A stretch of DNA of 64,000 bases from Candidatus Neomarinimicrobiota bacterium (GTDB taxonomy: Bacteria; Fidelibacterota; UBA2242; B5-G15), in assembly GCA_017656425.1 (NCBI GenBank), contig JACDNV010000002.1, forward strand, positions 124,001 to 188,000, read 5' to 3'. The stretch's first letter is position 1; each line of letters starts with the position of its first letter. Below are positions 57,682-64,000 of the stretch, in pieces. Made by a program: the position numbers and the translations under genes. The notes below the pieces were generated by a model. It was not told the DNA's origin and made no database searches. It worked only from the letters and a program-made list of their open reading frames with translations.

Positions 57682-58893
57682 ATGGAAAAATCTGAAAAAA
57701 TAATTGATGATTCAGCAATAGTTGAGCAAAAGTATGAATCCATAGCAAGGCTAATTTCAGGTGTTGCCCATGATTTCAATAATATAATTTCAATTATTAT
57801 GGGCAATGCCCAGATGTGTTTGTACAAATTGGATAAAAAAGATGTGAATGCTCAAAGTTTAAGGGATTATTTAAATCCCATAATGAATGCTTGTGAGCGA
57901 GCATCCAAAATAATAAAGCAGTTGTTGGTCACAACAAAGAGGGATGAAGTTGAGTTTAAAATAGTTAATATGAATACACTTTTAAGAAATTTGATGAAAC
58001 TAATCAAAGAGTTAATTGGCGAAAATATTGAAATTGTAAGTCAATTTACAGATGAGACTTGGTATATTCTGGGTAATGAAGCCAATCTGGAGCAGGTATT
58101 TCTTAATCTTACAATTAATGCGAAGGACGCAATGCCAGATGGTGGAAAAATATTTATAAAGACGGAAAATGTTGAAATTGATGAAGATATTGCGGAAAAA
58201 ATAGGTGCAATTTATGCACCAAAGGTAGAACCGGGAAAGTATATTAAAATTACTTTTAAAGATACCGGTACTGGAATCCCAGAGGATATTATGGAGAAAA
58301 TATTTGAACCATATTTTTCCACTAAACCTAAGGGCATTGGCACAGGGTTAGGGCTTGCTGTCGTCCATGGTATCGTAGATAAGCACCATGGGTATATCAG
58401 TGTCGAAAGTGAAAAAGGCAAAGGAACGAGCTTTTATATATATTTCCCAGTGATTACTGATGTACGTGAGCAGAAGCTTATTAAAGACACAAAAGATTTT
58501 ATTGAACAATATCAAGGTAATGGAGAATTCATTCTTTATCTTGAGGATGAGGATGAATTAAGGAATATTGTATCTAAAATTTTATCAAGCAACGGTTATA
58601 GAGTAATTTCGTGTAAATACAGAAAAGATGCGGAGAAGATTGTAGGGGAACATGATGATAAAATTTCGCTTTTCTTCGCTGATATTGTGCTAATAGATGG
58701 TAGTGGTTTTGATATGGCTGAATGGTTGCGAAAAAACTATTCACGTATTAAAATTTTATTGACAAGTGGATATTCTGAGAGTATTATAAATCTGAAAAAG
58801 ATAATTGCAAGAAAGTTTAAGTTTATACCAAAGCCGTATTCGATTATTGAGCTTCTCAAGGAGATTAAAGAAACCATAGAAAAGAAAGATTGA
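57682..58893 (+). CDS. Soluble hybrid histidine kinase with receiver domain
   Basis: A 403-residue hybrid kinase. The HisKA dimerisation helix has the phospho-His30 in ISGVAHDFNN. The HATPase domain (about 95-256) has NAKDAMPDGG, DTGTGIP and GTGLGLAVVHGIV. A receiver (about 283-400) has acidic Glu288/Asp289, Asp334 in FFADIVLIDG and Lys in FIPKPYS. There is no sensor domain and no membrane helix; only about 15 residues precede the HisKA helix. The signal must come through another protein. The GGAGGAG ribosome binding site is strong. The AlkD-like gene overlaps its stop. Confidence 0.94.
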   Translation: MEKSEKIIDDSAIVEQKYESIARLISGVAHDFNNIISIIMGNAQMCLYKLDKKDVNAQSLRDYLNPIMNACERASKIIKQLLVTTKRDEVEFKIVNMNTLLRNLMKLIKELIGENIEIVSQFTDETWYILGNEANLEQVFLNLTINAKDAMPDGGKIFIKTENVEIDEDIAEKIGAIYAPKVEPGKYIKITFKDTGTGIPEDIMEKIFEPYFSTKPKGIGTGLGLAVVHGIVDKHHGYISVESEKGKGTSFYIYFPVITDVREQKLIKDTKDFIEQYQGNGEFILYLEDEDELRNIVSKILSSNGYRVISCKYRKDAEKIVGEHDDKISLFFADIVLIDGSGFDMAEWLRKNYSRIKILLTSGYSESIINLKKIIARKFKFIPKPYSIIELLKEIKETIEKKD

Positions 58894-59633
58894 ATAAAAA
58901 TTCAGAGAATTTTATAGAAGATTTAAAGAAGAAAATAATTTCAACATTAATACATAATTCAAGCGATAAAGAGAGGATAATTCAATCAAGATTCTTTAAA
59001 GCTGGTGATAATATCAAATTAATTGGTGTAAAAGGTCCTGTGATTGTTAAGGTATGCGGGAATGCCTTGGATAGTGTTTCATTATCAAAAAAGGATATAC
59101 TTTATTTATCTAAGGAGTTATTAAAGGAGAAGATTCATGAGTATAAGGTAGCTGGAATTTCTGTCCTCAAATTAAAAAGAGAATTGCTTGACTTAAATGA
59201 TATTGAATATATAAAAGAGCTGTTTTTAAAAAATTACTTCAATAACTGGGCTTTAATTGATACCATTTCTCTTGGAGTTATAGGATATTTAATTAGTAAA
59301 GAAAAAAGTTTGGTTGATAAGGTTACCAGCTGGAGGAAGTATGATAATATCTATATAAAAAGAGCATCGATTGTATCGTTGATAAAATTAATAAAATACG
59401 TTGAAGTTGATTATATTTTCAATCACTGCCAATATTTTTTCTCGATTCAACATGATTTGATAACAAAAGCAAACGGCTGGTTATTAAGGGAAGTTGGTAA
59501 GTTAGATATGCTGGCTTTAAAAAAATTTTTAATAAGCAATATACAATCGATCCCGCGTACAACATTGCGATATGCAATAGAAAAATTTCCAGAACAGGAA
59601 AGAAAGGATATTTTATCCATACCTTACAGGTGA
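58890..59633 (+). CDS. AlkD-like DNA alkylation repair protein
   Basis: A 247-residue all-helical protein resembling the AlkD HEAT-repeat DNA glycosylases, which remove alkylated bases: HEYKVAGISVLKLKRE, YFNNWALIDTISLGVIGYLI, RKYDNIYIKRASIVSLIKL and GWLLREVGK are landmarks of the family. It starts with TTG, overlapping the kinase stop by 4 bases, with a weak ribosome binding site. That close coupling to a hybrid kinase is unusual for a repair gene. Confidence 0.84.
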   Translation: MNKNSENFIEDLKKKIISTLIHNSSDKERIIQSRFFKAGDNIKLIGVKGPVIVKVCGNALDSVSLSKKDILYLSKELLKEKIHEYKVAGISVLKLKRELLDLNDIEYIKELFLKNYFNNWALIDTISLGVIGYLISKEKSLVDKVTSWRKYDNIYIKRASIVSLIKLIKYVEVDYIFNHCQYFFSIQHDLITKANGWLLREVGKLDMLALKKFLISNIQSIPRTTLRYAIEKFPEQERKDILSIPYR

Positions 59634-59693
59634 AAGTAATAGTAATTAAGATGTTGAAAAATTAAATTTACTGGTTTTTTCGAGGACTTTCCC

Positions 59694-60254
59694 ATGGATA
59701 TATATAATTGGATCATTATACCTTTTCTAATTTTTATGGCACGTATATGTGACGTTTCAATTGGTACAATGAGGATTATTTTTATCGCCAGAGGCAAGCG
59801 TTTATTTCCCCCTTTATTGGGATTTATAGAGGTGAGTATATGGCTTCTGGCAATCTCCCAAGTAATGCAGCATTTAAATAATATTGTCTGCTTCCTCGCA
59901 TATGGAGCAGGTTTTGCTACAGGAAATTTTGTAGGAATGATGATTGAAGAGAAACTGGCAGTTGGAATGCAGGCTATCAGTATGATTACCAATAAGACGG
60001 TTGATCTTGTTGCTATGGCATTGAGGGATGAAGGATATGGAGTTACAGTTACAAGGGCTTACGGGGCAAAAGGTGAAGTTAATGTATTACTTGTAATAGT
60101 ACCAAGGAGGGAAGTACAAAAGGTTATTAATATTGCAAGAAGTATTGAGCCGAATGTTTTTATCTCCGTTCAAGATATTAGGGAGGTGAGAGCAGGATTT
60201 TTTCCACAAAGAAGCAGACAAATGAGATGGCGAAAAGTGTTCAAAAAGAGGTAG
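59694..60254 (+). CDS. UPF0316 / DUF5698 membrane protein
   Basis: A 186-residue protein with an N-terminal membrane domain of three helices (about 6-90, MARICDVSIGTMRIIFIARGK, EVSIWLLAISQVM) and a C-terminal DUF2179 domain (about 105-170, GYGVTVTRAYGAKGEVNVLLVIVPRRE). This is the UPF0316 family, of unknown function. A GAGGA ribosome binding site precedes the ATG. The next gene begins directly after its TAG stop, so they are co-transcribed. Confidence 0.92.
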   Translation: MDIYNWIIIPFLIFMARICDVSIGTMRIIFIARGKRLFPPLLGFIEVSIWLLAISQVMQHLNNIVCFLAYGAGFATGNFVGMMIEEKLAVGMQAISMITNKTVDLVAMALRDEGYGVTVTRAYGAKGEVNVLLVIVPRREVQKVINIARSIEPNVFISVQDIREVRAGFFPQRSRQMRWRKVFKKR

Positions 60255-60794
60255 GTGGTGGAAAAAAAAGATAAAATCAGGCAGGTAATTCTGGCGTTTG
60301 GCATCGGTTTGATATTGATAGGTATTGATTTATTGATAAAGTTTATAGCGAACAGCGGTCTTGAATATAATATTTTAAAGGATACATTTTTACCTTTTTT
60401 AAAACTATATTTAACACATAATGAGGGTTATCATTATATATTTGGTCGGATACCAAACAATAGACTGTGGTCAATTGGAGGGCTGATTTTTATTACCATT
60501 ATTCTTGGTTTTATGGTCAGAAGTCTTATTAAAGACAATCTATCGAAATGGGATAGGATGTTTTATTTAACTCTTATCACCCTTGTTGTGGGTGCTACTG
60601 GGAATGTATGGGAGATAATTTTCACAGGTAAAGCAACGGATTATTTTATTTTTAAACCTTTTCCATGGCCAAGCAATTTATGCGATCAGTATATTAATGC
60701 AATACAGTTTATAATGCTACCTCTTTTCATAATCAGAACATTGGTACTGCAAAGGAGGAAACCTCCAAAATCTCCTATGAAAATAGAAAAATAA
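60255..60794 (+). CDS. Divergent LspA-like (signal peptidase II family) membrane protein
   Basis: A 179-residue protein with four membrane helices in the LspA pattern: IDLLIKF near residues 24-30 (family D...K), HNEGYHYIFG (family NxGxxFG), then GATGNVWEIIF and WPSNLCDQ. In true LspA the catalytic Asp pair lies in GNxxDR and FNxAD. Here the first is Glu120 (GNVWE), the Arg is absent, and the second is Asp144. The fold matches, but peptidase activity is doubtful. It starts GTG, directly after the TAG of the UPF0316 gene. It could be a lineage-specific lipoprotein peptidase or an inactive relative. Confidence 0.78.
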   Translation: MVEKKDKIRQVILAFGIGLILIGIDLLIKFIANSGLEYNILKDTFLPFLKLYLTHNEGYHYIFGRIPNNRLWSIGGLIFITIILGFMVRSLIKDNLSKWDRMFYLTLITLVVGATGNVWEIIFTGKATDYFIFKPFPWPSNLCDQYINAIQFIMLPLFIIRTLVLQRRKPPKSPMKIEK

Positions 60795-60834
60795 TTATTA
60801 TGTTAACCAAGTTTTTAAAATAAGAGGTATTATC

Positions 60835-61842
60835 ATGAGAAGGTTTAGCGTTTACTTAATTTTTTTATTATTAGTTATTTTTTCCTGTTCAAAAAAAGAG
60901 GTATTCAGATTGAGAAAAGGTACTCCAGCATATCAATTAGCTGATGAGCTGGCTAAAAAATTACCACTTGTAGATCCTGAGAAAGATAATATAGTTGCGG
61001 AAACTAAGGATTTTGCAGTATCTGCAGGAGAAGTAATCAACACGATATATCATACATATGGTAGAAATGCGTTTCAATTGATTCAATTTGATCAGGGAAG
61101 AATTCTGGATATAATGAAGGTCTATGCTGAGGCAACGGTAGAAAAGAAGTTATTACTCAGGGAAGCCGGTAGAAAGGGGATTTCTGTTGATTCTACGGAA
61201 GTAGATAGTATAATACAGATTCAATATAGCAGAGCGGGTGGAGAAGATGCTTTTTTAAATATTATTACAAATCAGGGATTTACTATTGATGAGGTTAAGT
61301 CTGATATCTCCGATAATTTAAAGATCAACAAACTGATTATGATGATAGTTGATACTATAAGTGTTTCAAATGAAGAATTGATTGAAGAATATGATAAAGA
61401 TAGGACTGCTACAGTAAGACACATTTTATTATCAACACAGGGTATGTCTGATTCTCAAAAGGTTGCTGTTTATAAAAAAATGGAAGAGATAAGAGAAAAG
61501 GCAGTCACGGGGGAGGATTTTGCTGAGCTTGCAAAGCAATATTCTGAGGATCCAGGGTCTAAGGACCGAGGAGGGCTTTATGAGAATTTTGAAAGGGGTA
61601 AAATGGTTAAGGAATTTGAAGACCAGGCCTTTAATACACCGATAGGCGAAATCAGTCCCATTTTTGAAACAAGATATGGATTTCATATTTTGAAGGTTAT
61701 TAATAGAAAAAAAGAATCCAAACCTTTTGATCAGGTAAAAGATGAACTAGAGAGTCAAATTCGAAATAGGAAAGAAAATGATGTAATTTCTAGTTACATT
61801 GAAAAATTGAAGAAGGAAGCTGGATTTAAACTCCTCATTTAA
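60835..61842 (+). CDS. Parvulin-type peptidyl-prolyl isomerase lipoprotein
   Basis: A 335-residue probable lipoprotein (signal ending VIFSC, Cys18) of the PrsA/SurA class. A helical N-terminal chaperone part (about 40-190) is followed by a parvulin domain (about 193-290: RHILL, FAELAKQYSEDPGSKDRGGLYENFERGKMV, FETRYGFHILKV) and a short C-terminal helix. It would help fold exported proteins. The AAGAGGT ribosome binding site is clear. Its stop overlaps the convergent argF end by 4 bases. Confidence 0.92.
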   Translation: MRRFSVYLIFLLLVIFSCSKKEVFRLRKGTPAYQLADELAKKLPLVDPEKDNIVAETKDFAVSAGEVINTIYHTYGRNAFQLIQFDQGRILDIMKVYAEATVEKKLLLREAGRKGISVDSTEVDSIIQIQYSRAGGEDAFLNIITNQGFTIDEVKSDISDNLKINKLIMMIVDTISVSNEELIEEYDKDRTATVRHILLSTQGMSDSQKVAVYKKMEEIREKAVTGEDFAELAKQYSEDPGSKDRGGLYENFERGKMVKEFEDQAFNTPIGEISPIFETRYGFHILKVINRKKESKPFDQVKDELESQIRNRKENDVISSYIEKLKKEAGFKLLI

Positions 61843-62759
61843 AATATATTGAATAGCTTTAAAATAATTGCCTTTTGAACATGCATTCTGTTTTCAGCCT
61901 CGTCATATACAACAGAGTGTGGACCATCTATTACATCGTCCGTGATTTCTTCACCACGATGTGCAGGTAAGCAGTGCATAACTATTACATCTTTTTTAGC
62001 ATTTTTGACTAAGCATTCATTAACCTGAAATCCTCTAAAATTTTTAATCTTTTCTTCTCTTAAGGATTCCTGCCCCATACTTACCCAGACATCGGTATAG
62101 ATTACATCTGCCTCTTTGACTCCAGTTAATGGATCATGTTCTATGTTTATTGTACTTATTCCTGATTTTATTGCATTATTTAAAATATTGTCTTCTGGCA
62201 GGCAATTTTTGGGAGTTACTATTGTGAGATCAAGTGGGATACGGGAGGCTATATTCACCCAGGAATTTGCAACATTATTGCTGCCATCCCCAACGAATGC
62301 AATTTTCAAGTTCTGGTATGTACCTTTATGTTCAAAAATAGTAAAAAGATCTGACATAACTTGGCAGGGGTGAGTAAGGTCAGTAAGACCGTTTATCACT
62401 GGAACAGATGCGTATTTTGCCAGTTCTTCGATATGCCTGTGTTCAAATAACCGTGCCATAATAATATCATTATATCTTGAAATTACTTTTGCAATATCCT
62501 TGATAGCTTCTCTTTTACCGATACCGATATCGGTGGGTGCAAGATAAAGTGCGTGACCTCCCAGTTGATACATACCCGTTTCAAAGGATATCCTTGTTCT
62601 TGCAGAAGGTTTTGCAAAGATCATCGCCATCGTTTTATTTTTTAGAGGTTTGTATTCTTTACCTTCTTTTTGATATTTTTTTAGCATTTCTGCCATTTTA
62701 AATGTTTCTGTTATCTCATCGGAGCTAAAATCAGTTATCATGAGAAAATCTCTTTTCAT
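61839..62759 (-). CDS. argF: Ornithine carbamoyltransferase
   Basis: Makes citrulline from ornithine and carbamoyl phosphate in arginine synthesis. The 306 residues match the family. The carbamoyl-phosphate motif is SARTRISFE (Ala where STRTR is usual), with LTHPCQ. The ornithine loop is DVWVSMGQE, and VMHCLPAHRGEE the C-terminal catalytic Cys loop. It follows hslU by 15 bases on the same strand, so the two are probably co-transcribed, an unusual pairing. No other arginine gene is in the window. Confidence 0.95.
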   Translation of the reverse strand: MKRDFLMITDFSSDEITETFKMAEMLKKYQKEGKEYKPLKNKTMAMIFAKPSARTRISFETGMYQLGGHALYLAPTDIGIGKREAIKDIAKVISRYNDIIMARLFEHRHIEELAKYASVPVINGLTDLTHPCQVMSDLFTIFEHKGTYQNLKIAFVGDGSNNVANSWVNIASRIPLDLTIVTPKNCLPEDNILNNAIKSGISTINIEHDPLTGVKEADVIYTDVWVSMGQESLREEKIKNFRGFQVNECLVKNAKKDVIVMHCLPAHRGEEITDDVIDGPHSVVYDEAENRMHVQKAIILKLFNIF

Positions 62760-62774
62760 TCATGGCTCCTTACT

Positions 62775-64000
62775 TTATAATATGTATTTACTCAGGTCTC
62801 TATCTTTAACCAGATCAGCTAATTTTTCTTTGACGAACTTTCTTGTTATTTTAATTTTTTTAATTTCGGAATTGGGGACTTCAAATAATATATCCTCTAA
62901 TAGCGTGGTTAAAATAGTATGCAGCCTTCTTGCTCCAATGTTTTCAAGTTTTTCGTTTACTTCACAGGCAAGCTCAGCAATTTCCTCTATGGCTCCATCA
63001 TCGAATTCTATCTGTACTCCTTCTGTTTCTAATAGTGCTTTATACTGTTTTATAAGTGCGTTTTTTGGGTTTTTTAAAATTTTAACAAATTCTTCTTTTC
63101 CAAGGTTGTCCATTTCAACTCTTATAGGAAATCTTCCCTGTAGCTCCGGAATTAAATCAGAAGGTTTGCTCATATGAAAGGCTCCGGCTGCAATGAATAG
63201 TATATGATCGGTTTTTACGGGACCGTATTTAGTCTGCACTGTACATCCTTCAATTATAGGTAGTATGTCACGTTGTACTCCTTCTCGTGATACATCAGGT
63301 CCGCTTCTACCTTCTCCTCCTCGTGCTGCTATTTTATCTATCTCATCGATGAATACTATTCCAGAATTTTCAACTCTTCTTATAGCTTCTTTTATAACAG
63401 CATCCATGTCAATTAATTTCTGGGCTTCTTCCTGTGCAAAGATTCTGCGCGCCTCTTCAACAGTGACTTTCTGAACCTTTTTTCTTTTTGGGAAGGCACT
63501 CTCAAGAAGTTCACTCAAGTTCAGTCCCATTTCTTCAATTCCTGCTGGTCCAAACACCTGCATAACAGGTACTGCCGTCTGCTGAGTTGTTATCTCAATA
63601 ACTCTTTGCTCAAGCTCACCATTATTTAACATCTCTTTTAGTTTTTCTCTGGTTTTACGATATTGTACGTCTTCGTCTATCTGGAAATCGGTTGTAGCTG
63701 TTTTTCTGCGAGGTAGGAGAATATCAAGAATTCTTTCGTTTGCCATTCTTTCAGCCTGTTCTCGAACTTCTTCCATTCTCTCAGCTTTTACCATATTTAC
63801 GGCTATATTGGTCAGGTCTCTTATTATCGATTCCACATCTCTTCCGACGTAGCCCACTTCTGTATATTTTGAAGCTTCCACTTTTATAAAAGGGGCATGA
63901 GCAAGGTTAGCAAGACGGCGTGCTATTTCTGTTTTCCCCACTCCTGTAGGACCAATTAGAATGATATTGTTTGGAAGTATGTCCTCTTTAATATCTCCTT
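62775..64000 (-). CDS. hslU: HslU, ATPase subunit of the HslVU protease (start outside window)
   Basis: The AAA+ unfoldase of the HslVU protease. The frame is open to the window edge and holds at least 408 residues to the stop at 62775. The Walker [19 protein letters not shown] lies near the edge, so only a short N-terminal piece is missing. Then come the pore-loop YVGRDVE, the long I-domain (helical, about 110-220), Walker B in [12 protein letters not shown], and the sensor-2 region with [16 protein letters not shown]. The C-terminus DRDLSKYIL is the tail that docks into HslV. hslV would be expected upstream, beyond the window. Confidence 0.95.
   Translation of the reverse strand, partial: GDIKEDILPNNIILIGPTGVGKTEIARRLANLAHAPFIKVEASKYTEVGYVGRDVESIIRDLTNIAVNMVKAERMEEVREQAERMANERILDILLPRRKTATTDFQIDEDVQYRKTREKLKEMLNNGELEQRVIEITTQQTAVPVMQVFGPAGIEEMGLNLSELLESAFPKRKKVQKVTVEEARRIFAQEEAQKLIDMDAVIKEAIRRVENSGIVFIDEIDKIAARGGEGRSGPDVSREGVQRDILPIIEGCTVQTKYGPVKTDHILFIAAGAFHMSKPSDLIPELQGRFPIRVEMDNLGKEEFVKILKNPKNALIKQYKALLETEGVQIEFDDGAIEEIAELACEVNEKLENIGARRLHTILTTLLEDILFEVPNSEIKKIKITRKFVKEKLADLVKDRDLSKYIL

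Overview
The window is AT-rich (roughly one third G+C by eye), densely packed, and carries 45 intact or near-intact genes, two partial genes at its edges, two decayed genes and two tRNAs. Several features point to a strictly anaerobic, probably thermophilic bacterium of the Fibrobacteres-Chlorobi-Bacteroidetes (FCB) side of the tree, such as a WOR-3-, Caldithrix- or Marinimicrobia-like lineage. These are two GH57 enzymes of starch and glycogen metabolism, a pyruvate:ferredoxin oxidoreductase, a phosphofructokinase with PPi-type residues, an S46 dipeptidyl-peptidase, and secreted proteins ending in a type IX-like / FlgD-like C-terminal domain (QNFPNPFN motif). The assignment is inferred from gene content; no rRNA is present.

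Layout. 1-6909 (+): the end of a trypsin-like protease, then GAPDH, a GH57 glucanotransferase/amylase, a GH57 branching enzyme and glycogen synthase in one run. 6893-10319 (-): tgt, radA and an EamA transporter in one overlapping operon. 10492-11856 (-): a stand-alone methanol:corrinoid methyltransferase (MtaB) homologue with its zinc ligands intact. 12072-18372 (-): LolA-like protein, CoaX, BirA, S46 peptidase, TerB-J-domain protein and an outer-membrane-type protein. 18497-21497: an RCK-type cation channel (+), then AarF/UbiB kinase and a phasin-like protein (-). 21575-27250 (-): five exported proteins including three neighbouring LPP20-like proteins, with an intrinsic terminator lying inside the start of the last one. 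27360-31529 (+): a 1389-residue surface protein with five lamin-tail domains. 31587-38903 (-): a radical SAM protein and glutamate synthase (gltD, gltB), with a hairpin leader. 38904-40582: a gene-decay zone with a corA remnant and a ferritin-VIT1 gene broken by one TAG. 40586-45117: two secreted carbohydrate-active enzymes. 45243-50886 (+): PPi-type phosphofructokinase, pyruvate:ferredoxin oxidoreductase and DUF72. 51207-51530: tRNA-Met and tRNA-Pro. 52190-56955 (+): aminotransferase, M14 peptidase, PEBP-like lipoprotein and a retropepsin-like lipoprotein. 56966-59633: a membrane-tailed response regulator divergent from a soluble hybrid kinase, then an AlkD-like protein. 59694-61842 (+): UPF0316 protein, a divergent LspA-like protein and a parvulin lipoprotein. 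61839-64000 (-): argF and hslU (cut by the window edge).

Together the genes describe storage and use of alpha-glucan, glycolysis with possible PPi economy feeding a ferredoxin-reducing POR, ammonia assimilation through GltBD, and a large investment in exported and lipoproteins. The observations most worth follow-up are the exported LPP20-like cluster with its embedded terminator, the orphan MtaB, the tail-anchored response regulator, the LspA-like protein with an Asp-to-Glu change at a catalytic position, and the metal-transport decay zone.
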